Shown piece after piece: positions 23,901-50,525 of a stretch of 64,000 bases of DNA (its first letter is position 1; each line of letters begins with the position of its first letter). The notes beneath the pieces are model-generated. The model saw only the letters and a program-made list of their open reading frames with translations. It had not been told where the DNA came from and searched no databases. The translations under genes and the position numbers were made by a program. Source of the stretch: Xiphias gladius (Eukaryota; Chordata; Actinopteri; Istiophoriformes; Xiphiidae); assembly GCF_016859285.1 (NCBI RefSeq), contig NC_053420.1:25356045-25420044 (forward strand), in the 5' to 3' direction.

Positions 23901-26290
23901 ATATTGTTTTCCTTCTGTTTCCCGATCTGTAGTCTAAAAACCTGTGCCTGGTTTTTGTTTGTCTGAATGTGTGTAGTAGATTGCACAACAGCATTTTATA
24001 ATTATAACAGGCTTTTCTAGGCAAAAGCATGAATGCAGATGCTGACTGTTACATGTTTCTCACTCAGAGGAATTGACTGTAGGAAATTCTGTATATAGTC
24101 ACATCACATGCATACCCTCTGTAGCCTAATGCTGCAATTATGAGTTTTAGTGATAAGAAAGAAAAGGAAAAAAGAAAAAAAAGGTAGCAGAATACAAAAA
24201 TACATACAGAATTTTTAACTTATAAGTACAGATGTTTAATGATTGGTGTTAACAATTTTGAGATTAATGTATGGGTCAAATACTGGGATTAAAACCATTA
24301 TATCATGGTTAACAGTCAATTCAAGTCAAAAACCCCCAAATTATTGTGGCCAAACATCATGTTGACCATGATTGGTGAGTCCCCCTGCAAAATCTTACTG
24401 CAAATGGGAATTAAAAAAGCTATACTTCATTTAAGATTCTCCAGGGCCAGACCCGCTATTCTTTCATTCAAAAGCACATTATGAAAATAAGCCCTTGTCT
24501 GTACCTGCAGTTCAGCAGTGATGGGTAGTAGAGAGCTTCTTCAAACTAAACAAAGTCTTTGCAGCAGTAATCATCAGTCTCGATAAAGGTTAAAGGATCT
24601 GCCAGAAAGAGGAAAACCCAAGTTAGGATCAAATTACACCATGCAACAAACAATATGGATTCAGTTAAGATAATGAAAATGATAAACAAATCAGGTTCAT
24701 TTTCTGGAAATTACAGATGTTTACTAATTGGGATATTTATTCATTTTCCAAGTGTTCAATTTTAATGTAAACTTTATATAATCAACAAAAAATACACCAA
24801 AAAAAAAGTGAATTTTGAATTAATTATATTTTATGCTATAATAAGGACTTTGCAGTGTTATTCAAAGTAACTGCAAAGCAAAACAATCAGGATGAAAGAA
24901 CCAAATGCGAGAGCTTGCTGAGCAATGACAACTGTTTGAATCTGTTGACGAATCACGGTAAGAAAGAACCCTTAGCACATTATTTAAAATTAGTAAGCAT
25001 GGGTATACAATTAGGTCCATAATAATTCGATCTGCTTTTATATTCTTTTATATTGTCGCACTGATAAGCCTTGCACACTGCACCGCCAACACTGGGGGGA
25101 AATCAAAAAAATCCAACCAAAGACTAGAGGTGGTTAAACGAGAATCCTCCAATGGTGTGCCAGTGGTCACGACAGCGTGCCACGTGAATGGGAGGAAAAT
25201 TGTTGCCAAGAAAGGTGGGAGGGGCCCGGGACGATTATCAAATTTCATACTAACGTCTATTTACACATTCAGACAAAGCGATGAAATCAACTTTCCGACA
25301 TGTACAGGTGCAGCGGTATGACATGTCAACAGTGGCGCTGCGATCTAATGGTTGTTGCTCGACACCGAAAGAGGGAAGCTGCACACGGCCACCGCGCGCA
25401 TGATATAACGCTTAATTCCACATCGCAGCCACGCCGCGATATCACACGTATATTGTCAAAACAGACCTGCCTGTACATATGTACGAAATAAAACAGACTA
25501 TACTGGTGAGATCACATCAACTATGACAACAGACTATGCACCCTGCAGATCCACCACTTCCAATGATGGCCGCAAAGCCTTCACTTTACCGACTCACCTA
25601 ACTATCTTATCTACCGTTAGCTAACGTAGACCATACGCAGAGATTCCGTTGAATTATTGGAGAGGCCATATTTTGCAACTCTTTGTATAACGTTAAGAAA
25701 ACCTTTGCATGTTTCGGCTCTTCCTGTTTATCGTTTCCTTTCAAAATGAAGAATCGAGCGTTGCAAAACGTGAACTTGCAGCTAGCAAACCTGGCTCACG
25801 CTATTAGCCACCACGAGCATGAACATGCTAACGGCAGGGTATACTTGTAGCTATTAGCCGTTTAGATAACGCTGAAAAAAAACATTCCACTTCTCAAAAC
25901 AGAACCATAAGAGACATTCAATCTGTTGCAAGAGCAATATCTATCTAAGTAATATGCCTGGCCAGATTCAAATGGAACAGCGTAGTTTGACTGTACACAA
26001 GTTATCGTTGAAGCTAACGTCAGGCGCATCATGTTCAACCTCGCCTCGGATACCTGGAGTAGGACAACCCCAGCAGTAGAACAAAAACTGAGATACGAAA
26101 GAATCCCACAAAAAAAAAAAAATCACCGCGACACAACTAAAATATTAAATTGTTGCTTTCTACCCACCTACACGCTAGAAATACCGATGATATGCCCTCG
26201 CTCTTTCTTCGGTCAGTCCTCCATTTTCCATTCCCGCTGGAGCTAACTGACTGCGGCAGATGGCTGACGGTTTACAGAACACGCTCAGCT
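5972..26290 (-). CDS. dido1: Death-inducer obliterator 1 (PHD, TFIIS-like and SPOC protein)
   Basis: Gene of 17 exons on the - strand. Coding parts, 5' to 3': 23141-23060, 22751-21683, 21470-21029, 20396-20025, 17523-17304, 14245-13684, 13572-13413, 13237-13121, 12986-12828, 12485-12323, 12201-11670, 11459-11312, 11194-11105, 10994-10799, 9462-5972. They total 7803 nt = 2600 codons plus stop, with all junctions GT-AG and in phase. Order: conserved KTWGFRRSTVAKRE near the N-terminus, PHD finger (about 370-425), Cys cluster (about 600-625), TFIIS-like central domain (about 899-1005), polyQ (about 1189-1198), SPOC (about 1313-1437), proline-rich region, and an Arg/Asp/Glu-rich tail. DIDO1 is a nuclear chromatin reader (H3K4me3 by the PHD) that contacts RNA polymerase II; these roles come from the family. 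Its paralogue PHF3 is excluded by the N-terminal motif, close SPOC similarity and the ogfr neighbour. Human DIDO1 is about 2240 residues; this one is longer, mainly in the terminal exon. Confidence 0.95.
6030..6540. repeat. dido1: Purine/pyrimidine-biased repeat encoding the RD/RE tail
   Basis: The + strand is dominated by CTCT/CCTGTCTC units, so the - strand is a long purine-rich tract coding Arg-Asp/Glu repeats. Long open frames on the + strand (for example 5906-6526) are by-products of this bias. Confidence 0.75.
10799..11459 (-). CDS. dido1: dido1 exons 14-16: SPOC domain
   Basis: Exon 14 (11459-11312) has IWKGFINMQTVAKFVTKAY. Exon 15 (11194-11105) has DLPDTIHIGGRISP then VWDYVGKLK. Exon 16 (10994-10799) has ELCLIRFHPATEEEEVAY, then FSSRRRFGV and DLYLIPLG. 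This is a complete SPOC fold by family comparison; SPOC domains bind phosphorylated RNA polymerase II C-terminal domain in PHF3/DIDO1. Junction phases are 0, 0 and 1. Confidence 0.95.
11670..12201 (-). CDS. dido1: dido1 exon 13: polyglutamine and linker
   Basis: 532 nt. It contains repeated TAYQHQDP/LAYQHPVP units, a run of ten glutamines encoded by pure CAG (11984-11955), then LVPPPQAPAPVAP and ITRRDPRMARHSSG, which resembles the RDPR motif of DIDO1/PHF3. Confidence 0.9.
11955..11984 (-). repeat. dido1: (CAG)10 polyglutamine tract in dido1
   Basis: Ten uninterrupted CTG units on the + strand encode ten Gln in exon 13. Pure triplet runs of this length are expected to vary between individuals. 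Confidence 0.9.
12323..12485 (-). CDS. dido1: dido1 exon 12: conserved FSSMLKDTT motif
   Basis: Encodes IFSSMLKDTTAEHRTHLFDL followed by NCKICTG, nearly identical to the corresponding human DIDO1 segment downstream of the TFIIS-like domain. It ends phase 1; the Gly codon is completed by exon 13. Confidence 0.92.
12828..12986 (-). CDS. dido1: dido1 exon 11: Ser-rich linker
   Basis: 53 codons, phase 0 at both ends, between a GTAG acceptor and a GCA|GTAAGT donor. An internal GTATGT 15 codons earlier is a second in-frame donor, so two isoforms differing by 15 residues are possible. The acidic MDMEDAPPTSDPD motif is the only landmark. Confidence 0.75.
13121..13572 (-). CDS. dido1: dido1 exons 9-10: TFIIS-like central domain
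   Basis: Exon 9 (13572-13413) gives VSDSDDLKMTESEVGRLA and then YRSLMFNLKDPKNK. Exon 10 (13237-13121) continues GLFYRVVGGEVSPFRLVRLS through EELLSKEISEW. Together they follow human DIDO1 closely over the whole central domain. The 175-nt intron between them is ordinary. Confidence 0.94.
13684..14245 (-). CDS. dido1: dido1 exon 8: Lys/Ser/Pro-rich linker and start of TFIIS-like domain
   Basis: 562 nt. Basic, Ser/Pro-rich linker containing PPKEEKHSEKEQK and ending in QMRQNIRRSLTDILYKR, the first helix of the TFIIS central-like domain that in DIDO1/PHF3 associates with RNA polymerase II. It ends phase 2 at a GTGAGT donor. Confidence 0.93.
14246..17303 (-). other. dido1 intron 7
   Basis: 3.06 kb between exons 7 and 8. 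Apart from the coding-like segment at 15770-15960 I see no exon, transposon terminus or RNA gene. Composition is AT-rich. Confidence 0.6.
15770..15960 (-). other. Coding-like segment in dido1 intron 7, possible alternative terminal exon
   Basis: A CCCCCAG acceptor edge near 15950 is followed, in the phase left by exon 7, by about 41 open codons with protein-like composition (RPLYPRCSERP, QQKMEAEDQG) and a stop. Another frame here shows RAEDSDSEEGDPSSE. DIDO1 is known to have a short isoform ending before the TFIIS-like domain, so an alternative 3' exon is plausible but unproven. Confidence 0.3.
17304..17523 (-). CDS. dido1: dido1 exon 7: acidic segment
   Basis: 220 nt. Encodes RSTAGVKK, a run of Glu/Asp, then WSSDHNYIAVTPEKT, matching human WASDHNYNAVKPEKT. 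The GTATGT donor is chosen over the GTGTAT two bases away because only it gives the phase (1) required by exon 8. Reading through the donor gives about 28 more residues, a possible short-isoform end. Confidence 0.9.
17524..20024 (-). other. dido1 intron 6
   Basis: 2.5 kb of AT-rich DNA with poly-T tracts (about 19293-19304 and 19453-19464) and no convincing exon. The other large dido1 introns, 23179-24504 and 24599-26167, also lack exons; the latter holds the CpG-bearing 5' region. Confidence 0.6.
20025..20396 (-). CDS. dido1: dido1 exon 6: cysteine cluster
   Basis: 124 codons. A Glu/Lys/Gln-rich linker leads to KCIGPGCENNAQPDSVYC and then NDCILRHAAA, a conserved four-cysteine cluster found in DIDO1. 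The acceptor could also be one codon upstream (edge 20399), adding a single Gln; both keep the frame. Confidence 0.92.
21029..21470 (-). CDS. dido1: dido1 exon 5: PHD zinc finger body
   Basis: Continues the PHD as FMICCDRCEEWFHGDCVGI through to YICPNC, completing the C4HC3 ligand set. The aromatic/acidic pattern fits H3K4me3 readers. It is followed by an Ala/Thr-rich linker and the basic GIKGRIEKAINPTGKKKIK motif that matches human DIDO1. It ends phase 0 at a GTAGGT donor. Confidence 0.95.
21683..22751 (-). CDS. dido1: dido1 exon 4: N-terminal nuclear region and start of PHD finger
   Basis: 1069 nt. It carries the DIDO1 signature KTWGFRRSTVAKRE, then RRSGRQSKRTDKLEEFL, a TDAETASE motif and long acidic/basic low-complexity stretches. 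It ends in GYDPNALYCICRQRHNKR, which begins the PHD finger with its first two zinc ligands. The R codon at the junction is split 2+1 with exon 5. Confidence 0.93.
23060..23178 (-). CDS. dido1: dido1 exon 3: start codon exon
   Basis: ATG at 23141-23139 opens MEENASPELSLAPEPEQ and runs to a GTACCT donor, phase 1. The acceptor at 23179 follows a good pyrimidine tract. The split glycine codon joins exactly to exon 4 (GVGERDSE). The acidic leader is compatible with the variable N-terminus of DIDO1. Confidence 0.85.
24505..24598 (-). other. dido1: dido1 exon 2, 5' untranslated
   Basis: Flanked on the - strand by a TCTGGCAG acceptor and a GCAG|GTACAG donor. It contains no usable long frame and sits between the promoter and the ATG exon, so it is called a non-coding 5' exon. 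Confidence 0.45.
26168..26290 (-). promoter_or_regulatory. dido1: dido1 first non-coding exon and promoter
   Basis: On the - strand a GC-richer stretch ends at a GTGGGT donor (exon edge 26168); a GTATTT donor at 26184 is an alternative. It contains AAAATGGAGGA, a weak YY1-like match. Position and the zmynd8 3' end just upstream make this the likely dido1 promoter. A second candidate first exon ends at a GTGAGT donor near 25605 in the CpG-bearing region 25380-25850. Confidence 0.45.
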
Positions 26291-26490
26291 CATCTACAAC
26301 GCCCCCCATCGGGCAGGAGGTGAGCGGCCACGGGCAACAACGCAGAGATTGTTTGGTTTTGGCTGTTAGACGTATCAGATAATGTTTATAAATACACAGC
26401 ATTCTGAAGTTTTTAGTTGAACATCAAACTATAGATACACTTTAAATACGCTAAAATTAATACATATAAAGATTTACAAACTGAAAAGTG

Positions 26491-42610
<16,120 letters not shown>

Positions 42611-43628
42611 CATGCATGCTGACAAAATGTAAGGCAGCTGCTGATTGGCTACTGCATTTCCTGGCTGCTTGTCTTTTGTTTAGCACAGGCAAGCAGAAAA
42701 AAGCAGTACTCAGAGCAAGGGGAGCTAGGCCCAGATCAAAATAATCAGCCAGTGCACACCTATTACGTACCAAGAAGACAGCATACAGCTTTGTTTCATA
42801 AATGTGCTATAGAGAAGGCCTTTGGTGTAGCTGTGAAGCGTAGTCAGCAGATGTGCACATAAAGAACAGACCTGAGGCTGTATGCTTGAGGAAGAATTTG
42901 TGTCACTAGTTCCCACCCTCAAGTTAAACTAACCATCATAGGAAAGATTGAAGAAGCGGCTATATAAATAAAAGGAATAGGTAAAGGGGCACTAATTAAA
43001 ATGTACTGTTTCTTTGACCTCTGAAGATTTAACGGCAATTCTTAAAAAACAGGCTAAATTACAGTCATGTGATTTGCCTGACTCTGGCCTTTGAACTGGT
43101 GTGATCACGTGTTAACAATGTGGTTCCAGACAGGCCAAGATTATACTGTTAAGGACCAATGACTTTCAGTTTCTGTTGTATCATTCCACCATGGAGAAAG
43201 ATTCAACAATATTTTCACAAGGTTTAATGATTAACAACAAAATGTATTATACCTCATATTACCTTATATTATTAGTACAGTTCTCCTGCAATTATTGTGA
43301 TTTTGCCCTATTATGGAGCTTTGTTTTCTTTATTTTGCCTAATGAATATCTTGAGACATATGAGCTTGTTATGTTAAACATGTTATTAACACAGCTTAGA
43401 ACCTTTGCTTTTGAAAATGCATTTCTCATCACACAAGAAGGAAGTGCCAGGTCGGCAAATGTCAGCACAGCTTTTTAGTATTTACCTTTTTTTTCCAAGC
43501 CTAATCTAATTTTTATTTTCACTTGTAGCATTTTGTTAAAAATTTTGTGAAAAACAGAAGTTATTTTTTCTCACGAATTGTGTCATAAATCATTTGTGGC
43601 TTTAGTTACACACTTCACGTAATCACAT

Positions 43629-44792
43629 ATACTCACCTAGCACTTTATTAGGAACACCATACTAACGCTGGGTACGGCCTCCCTTTGCTCTAAAAACAGC
43701 TTCAGTTCTTTGTACATTCCTTTGAGATTCTGGTCCATGTTGACATGATGGCATCACATCATTTCTGCAGATTTGCTAGCTGCACATTCATGCTGTCAGT
43801 CGCCTGTTCTAACATATCCCAAAGGTGTTCTACCGGATTCGGATCTACTGACTGGGGAGGCCACTGAAGTCAACTGACCTCACTGTCATGATCATGTGAC
43901 ATGGTGCATTATCCTGCTGGAAGTAGCCATTAGAAGATGAAAAATTGTGGCCATAAAGGGACGAACATGGTTAGCAACAACAGTCTGATAGACTGTGGCA
44001 TTAAGACAATGACTGTTTGGTATTAAGGGGCCAATAGTGTTTCAAAAAAACATTCCCCACACCATTACACCACCACCAACAGCCTGGACTGTTGACACAA
44101 GGCAGGTTGGGTCCATGGATTCATGCTGTTGACATCAAATTCTGACTCTTCCATCTGCATGGCTCAGCAGAAATCCAGATTCTTCAGAACAGGCAACGTT
44201 TTTCCAGTCTTCAACTGTCCAGTTTTGGTGAGCCTGTGCCCACTGCAGCCTCAGATTTCTGTTCTTGGCTGACAGGAGCGGAACCTGACCTGGTCTTCTG
44301 CTATTGTAGCCCATCCGCCTCAAGGTTTGACGTGTTGTGCATCCTGAGATGCTTTTCTGCTCACCACAGTTTTAAAGAGTGGTTATCTGAGTTACCGTAG
44401 CCTTTTTGTCAGCTCCAACCAGTCTGGCCAATCTCCTGTGACCTCTCTCATCAACAAGGAGTTCCTGTCCACAACTGCCGCTCACTGGATGTTTTTTTTG
44501 CTTTCACACCATTCTGAGCAAAACTCTAGACACTGCTGTGAGTGAAAGATCAGCGGTTTCAAAAATATTCAAACCTTGCACCAACAATCAAGTCAAAGTC
44601 AAAGTCACAGAGATCACATTTTCCCCCTTCTGATGTTTGATGTGACCATTCTCTAAACCTGTTGGCCCATATCTGCATGATTTTATACACTGCACTGCTG
44701 CTATGTGATTGGCTGTAGCACCCAAAGAGTGCCACTCGCTGTATAAATAAGCAGGTGTACAGGTGTTCCTAACAATGTGGTCAGTGAGTGTA
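43629..44792 (-). mobile_element. Degenerate full-length Tc1-like transposon
   Basis: Ends are imperfect inverted repeats of about 32 bp (left around CACTTTATTAGGAACACC, right GGTGTTCCTAACAATGTGG), each flanked by TA. On the - strand the interior encodes Tc1-like transposase pieces: RNLRLQWAQAHQNWTVEDW with WKNVACSEES, the SDES block around the second catalytic Asp (here altered), then VGGGVMVWG-like sequence. Further on the frame is broken. Length about 1.16 kb. It is a relic related to the fragment at 4650-5110. Confidence 0.75.
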
Positions 44793-46794
44793 CTGTATTT
44801 AATGTGTATGCACACGCTGCACATAATATATCATGAATCAGAGAGCTAAGAGCACACAGACAGCTTACAGCAGGGAGGGATGAGTGTCTTGATAAAAAGA
44901 CAGAACTGTATTCTGAATGTCTGAGGGAGCAAACCAGTGCCAAAGGTTAGGGTTAGGTTATTAAAACTTCAGAACTTTCTAATTCATGCATTATCAAATG
45001 TAAATGTTTATAAGTGGCTGAAAATAAACCTTACTGAAAAACTAACAAAGCACATTACATGGCAATAGCAACACTATTTTAGATTGCAAATTTGACAAGT
45101 GGTTAACAAAGACCTGTTAACAAATTTTCTCAACATCTCTAGCTGAATATCTATTGGTATCAAATGGTCTCTTTTATCCCCCTGTCTGTATTGTGAAGGT
45201 TATTCACTGATTGGCTCAGTATTCACTGACAATACAAAAATGGAATTGGTGACTTAGTAGACTGTATATCCATCTACTGAACATTCAACTAGAGAACAGG
45301 TTGCCCACCACTTTATACAGAAATTCCTCTGTAGTAAGTTCATGGTAGGCATCATAGCCTTAAGCTGATCTGAGATATATTGGGTTAGACTGTTTAGGGG
45401 AGAAACAGATTGCTTCTCTGTAGGTAAAAGATTATATACCAGAGTTCATTGTTTATTTCAATTGGTGGCTGTTAGTGATAATACTAATTCTATTCTGCCA
45501 TTTTTAATTTACAAGAATTGGCAGCTGAGAAGCACCTGTCTGCACTGTTCAGCTGGCCTCTCCTTCAACAGGAAGAAAGACAGCAGCGACATCTTGTGGG
45601 AAAACTTTTTAACAGCACACTATACACTAGCCCAAGGATTCTCAAACTTATTGATACCAAATATATGCGGTAAACCAAGTAGCCCATTTAACAACCTTGT
45701 TCCAACAAGTCCAACAGATTTGTTGCCATGATAAAGCAAAGAACGCATGTATGTGATGTGTAGGATGGATAATAATGGGTTGACGCCTACATCATTGTAG
45801 TAATTATACTGTATACATCAATGCCTGTGTGTGAGTAAATTGTGAAATATTACTGAAACTAACAAATCCTCATTTAGCTATGGACTCTTATGCGTGGCAA
45901 CATTAATCTGCAAGGGACCCCAAGGGAAAAAATTAACTGTATGGCCTTCCTGATCCCCCATTCCTCCCACTCTGTACACTGTGTATGTATGTACCTTGTC
46001 ACCTTCAAATGCACATCATGTACAGGGCCAACAGCTGGCTATAAAGTGCATCTTAGTCATATATTGCCAAAGCAGTAATAGAATAAGCATGTTAGTAGTA
46101 ATGTACCCTATGTAAGCATAATGCCAGCAGGATGTAATAAATGTCTTAAAATCAGTTTTAAAATAAGGCCTTAACATTAAAAAAACCAACTGACAAAATG
46201 TGAACCTGTCTTTGGTTATCCAGTCTTGCTTTTGAGCATCACTGCTTGGGCTTACCAATAGTAAATCCCCGGGTTTTACCGCAGGCCAAGACCAGATGCT
46301 GACACACTGAAACTTGACAGCTCAGTACAACTGGTGCATTGACCCTATTGGATATAAAGTGTCAGAAATTTAAGCTAGCAGCTCTAAATTTTGAATTTGT
46401 GGGAAGTGACCCTGGAAAGAGTCGGTTGTCGGCAACGCAAAGATATCAAATCTGTTTAGGCCATTAAAAGCCACCTTAGGTAGGCTACAGTGTATTAATG
46501 TAAGTAAGTACTAAAGCTATCTAACCTAACTTTGTTTAGCTAGTCTAACTCCACTGCTAGCGTTAGCTACGATTTAGAGCCTCTGACAATTAAAGTGTGT
46601 AATTAAATTAGTGAGACTGGGAGTAATGTTACTGTTTTTCCTAATTTCAACTGAATGTATTTTATGGAATTGCGAAGGCTTCCAGTGCGAGTCCATTTTC
46701 ACATCTCTCGACAGTTAACATTTGCATAATTAACTTGTAGTTATCGTTAATTAGTTATTAAATAAAGTTAATGTTAATTAACACTTGCAATCCC

Positions 46795-47140
46795 CCAAGA
46801 TGGCGCCCTGGTCAGCCTTTCAATGCTAAGGCCAGCCGTGAGCTGTTCGAGACTAAACAGGGATAACTCAGATAACGACGTCGTGAAAACACACGGTCCA
46901 TTTCCCAGTTTCATTTACGTTATAACATTGTTTCTCTGTTGACACCCCATATTAAAACCTAGCTATATACAGTACAGTATATATTCAGTAACATGTGTCA
47001 ATCTCCACCGTACCGTTTGGTGTCCAGACAACAACAGTGACCCCATGAGCTTCATAGTTGACCGATTAGTAACGAGCCCTGTAGTCCCCCAAGATGGCGC
47101 ACTAGTCAGACTTTCACTGATCAGGCCAGCTCCTTGAAAA
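46795..47140. promoter_or_regulatory. Duplicated module with YY1-type CAAGATGGCG sites
   Basis: CCCCCAAGATGGCGC occurs at about 46792-46806 and 47086-47100. The similarity extends about 55 bp on the 3' side (GTCAG..CTTTCA..GCCAG). CAAGATGGCG is the classic YY1 core found at transcription starts. It lies 4.5 kb upstream of the zmynd8 coding start and 2.2 kb from the putative ncoa3 exon, so it may mark an upstream zmynd8 promoter. No linked exon was fixed. Confidence 0.4.
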
Positions 47141-49248
47141 GCCTTCTCGTCCTTGGATTCAAGGCCTTGAGTGTCATACACGTAAAAGTGCTTTTTTTTT
47201 TTTGAAGGGATTATATGCTGTTGATCAGAATCACATTGTTTTCTGAAAAGAAAAAACACGTAAAAAATTGTTGAGTAGACGATACACTGGCCACATAAAT
47301 TATAACAGTCATTTTCCTATTTTAATAGGTCTTTCCTGCACTTTATTTTTTTTTAAATGTCACTAGCAACTGATAAAACAATCAATAGATTTTTACTGAA
47401 CTTTAAACTTGTAAAAATTTTAGACACACACATATCATGGAAGGTATACCTTTTATTAACCTGACAGTAATTAAGTATCTGTGTGATTTTATAAGCTGCT
47501 TGGAAATGAAATCTCAAGAGTCGTTCCTCTCCATCTCTTTATTGTCACCTTGTTTACTTATAACTTGTGTTATAGCTGATAATGGACATGCAAGATCTCC
47601 TTTTTTTTGGGAGGGTTATGCCATTTGCATAGTGTTGAGGAGTTGGGGGATGGGAATGTGTTTGGAACAAAGAAAGGCATGCTGTTAGCTGTTTGCAGGT
47701 AAACCCATCTGAATACATTAATGATTATGGGGCTATCCCCTGTCCTTTCAAACTGTTATCTCCTGTCTTTGCAAAGTAGAGAGAATGAGTGGGGATGGGA
47801 TTAAGTGTCTCACACTTGCTGAGGGGGGAGGTCAGTTTGCCATGTTTTGTGGGGGAAGGGGCACAAACAGAGGGCCACAGGGCCCCTCTCTGGGTCTCCA
47901 TGGAATGGCATTGAGGTTCTCTCACACAGGCAGACATACAAGCAGACCATAAACACAGACAACATAAATCTGCAAGGCCTTTTACGTTTGCTTATTTTAT
48001 CATATAATGAATCATCAGAAATCTTCTAATATAGGCAATAATCTGCATAAATCTGGGTTAATCTAAATGCAATTGTGGTTTGTATCAATATTGATAATAA
48101 TTGTATGAATTACTTATTAACCATATTTACTAATTGAGTAAGACTTCTGGAAATACACTACGCCTTGCCAACAATAGCTAAGTCTGAGTAAATTTTGTGA
48201 ATTGGTCGCAAAAGATAAAATGCTGCAACCGTGGTAATGAACTTCACTGCTTTATCAGCAGCTATGGTTTAACTAAATAAGCTGTAAGGATATTTCCGTT
48301 CTGCATACACACCCTTTCATTTTTTCCATCTCAAAGTTTTTAATGCTGATTGCAGAGAGAATGATGTTCAGACAGGAAAGTGCAAGTAAGGAGCTAATTA
48401 CCTGGTATTTAACACTGCCTGTTTTTCACTGCCTTCGCCCCCATCCTGCTGCTCTCCCTCCATCGTTGGACCTCACTCCCTCCACAGTGGTAAAAGCTCA
48501 ATAGTGGTGTGCCTGAAAGTTCGCCATGGAGACAGTTTCTCCCATCCTCTGTGACTGCTCAGGGGCCATAGTGACTCCACAGTCACTCCAATTAATATAA
48601 CTGAAAGTGGACACAGAATCTGGATTGATCAGGCTGCGCATGTTGGCATGTACAGTATGTGAGTGCAGTCACTTTATAACTGGAGTAATTGCAAAGTACT
48701 AAAAGGTCAAATGTGATGCAGTGGATGGGGTGTTCTGTGTAACAATATTGAGTACATAAATCGCAATTACCACATTGTAGACCTACATCATACTTGATCC
48801 TGTCAAACTACCTGGACATTTGTAATGTCCCAGTGAAACAATATTGGAAAAACGTCCTGCTTTTTACACTGAGCTCTCTTAGCTGTTGCAGCAGGCTAAC
48901 AGTAAATCCTCATACAACGTGTACATACTGCCCTTAAACAAATCCAAAATGCTATTCAGCAGAACTTGTTTTCTGTTGATTTTTTAACAACAATCTTCAA
49001 TTCTTTAGTTTTTGTGAAAAATACCTCTGCAATTTTATGTATACTGAAGAACATAATAATGTGATTCACTATGGGTATGATAAGTCATTTGCATAAAGCT
49101 GCTTTTCTGCCAGCCTATAAATAAATTTTTAAATCCCTCCTCTAATAATATCAGTGACTGCTGCTCATATCACCTATGGGTATTGGTGTACGTGTAGTTC
49201 ATTTGCAAAACGTGTCGCACAGTTTGATGTGGCTTGCCGAGGAAAGCA

Positions 49249-49350
49249 ACTACATTACCCAGAAATCTTGTCGCGCTGCTACAAGCTGGCTCTCTCCGCT
49301 CTGGGAGTGTTTCCCATTTAAACAAACATCGTCCTGCCGAAGATGGCGGA
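49249..49350 (+). promoter_or_regulatory. Core promoter with ZNF143-like and YY1-like sites
   Basis: ACTACATTACCCAGAAATC (49249-49267) is a close match to the ZNF143/STAF element ACTACAATTCCCAGNATGC. GAAGATGGCGGA (49339-49350) matches the YY1 element. The surrounding 49180-49400 is CpG-richer than the flanks, and no TATA box is apparent. These are typical of a housekeeping TATA-less promoter firing to the right. Confidence 0.6.
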
Positions 49351-49404
49351 GAGTTTGTAGAGGCGTAAAAGAAACTGCTACACTCAATGAAATCGTCGAA
49401 GCCG
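49300..49404 (+). other. ncoa3: Putative first non-coding exon of ncoa3
   Basis: The exon ends at CCG|GTGAGT (49404/49405). Its only ATG (49343) opens a five-codon frame ending at TAG 49358-49360, so the exon is 5' untranslated with a minimal upstream ORF. The gene name is an inference from order: in human NCOA3 follows ZMYND8 head-to-head, and NCOA3 starts with non-coding exons and long introns. No NCOA3 protein sequence (bHLH-PAS) is found up to 64000, so the coding part would lie beyond the window. Confidence 0.45.
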
Positions 49405-50525
49405 GTGAGTTTTCTGCAAATGGTTTACGATTTGGTTATTGCCAAGTTTTGAACACTGATGCTATTGTGTGTTTGAACGCGCAAATCCGTCTCAGGGGCA
49501 GTTGGTGTTGCTTCGCTTCCGAGCAGGCTGTGGTTTTTGAGATACCGTGTTACAACGAACCACCTTACCAAAGACTATTTGTTATTGAATGTTTGTTATG
49601 ATATATTTGGCTGCAAAACTATAGATATAAAAATAATTTATACGAAGCCTGGCTTAATAATGTACCATTCTCATCGGTTACGGCGTTTGTTGGTGTGTCT
49701 ATTATCCGCTAGCGACAAAGTTTACGAGACACAGTCTCTGATTCGCTGAGGTGCAATCGTCTAGTTGTTAATACTCAACACTGCTTGTGAGTGAACTCGT
49801 TTGAGTTTCAAAACGGTAATGTTAACTTTTTAGCGCCACTAGGTTGTGTTCACTGTCCACAACACAGCCGAATAGCTCTGGACACCACATTACTATTTTT
49901 TTTTTTTGCTGGACGGTCTGACTTGCTTCCTCAGTTTCGGTATAACTGGGGTTGCAGGAATCGTTCACAGCTAACGCAAGTTACACCGCAGTAGTTGTCT
50001 CGTTCAGCAAAATCAAAATAAAATTGTTTATTGCTCGTTTGTTACGGCTGTCTAGGTTCCACCATGAACGTAGTGTAAGGTAAACTCATTTAAACAGCGT
50101 AGTGTGCCTACATATTGTTTTTTTAACAGATTTCTTTACCCATAATTTGGCACACAAAGTGCACTAGCATGTAATAAATAGCAACAAACTAATTTAGCTG
50201 ACTTTTGGGCATACGGATTTTGATACACACGAATTGCCTCTGGTCAGAAAACAGTAGCAGGTGACGATAAACCACCTTATCACCGTGCTTCACTGCTGAC
50301 AATCAAACTTGAAGTGACCAGCACCGTGTGGCTGTTCTGGAAAAACCACAGCATCTGTTATTTATTTTCTTAGCTGTAGTGAGATTACGTATCTGTGATT
50401 GTAATTGTTGGTATAATGGCCCATCACACTATGATAACTGTTGGTTTTCATTCCTGATCCATCATATTTATGTGCATTTGTGTGTGAGATTATCTGTCTA
50501 TCTAGCTATCTATCTATATATGTGG

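Larger units (their letters stand above)
42611..49200. other. Upstream/intergenic region between zmynd8 and the next gene
   Basis: Apart from the Tc1-like element and the duplicated YY1-type module, I see no exon with matching splice signals on either strand. The open frames are short and lack recognisable motifs. Confidence 0.5.

Noticed and set aside
5972..26290. PHF3 as the identity of the SPOC gene
   Set aside because: PHF3 shares TFIIS-like, SPOC and basic tail, but the KTWGFRRSTVAKRE N-terminus, RFHPATEEEEVAY SPOC sequence and ogfr/zmynd8 neighbours fit DIDO1.
46963..47259. 98-codon - strand frame covering one YY1-type module
   Set aside because: It contains a poly-Lys run from poly-A and unrelated residues, with no homologue recognised; probably chance.
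49176..49601. 141-codon + strand frame across the putative ncoa3 first exon
   Set aside because: It runs through the promoter motifs and across the GTGAGT donor; the in-exon ATG at 49343 is in another frame and stops at once.
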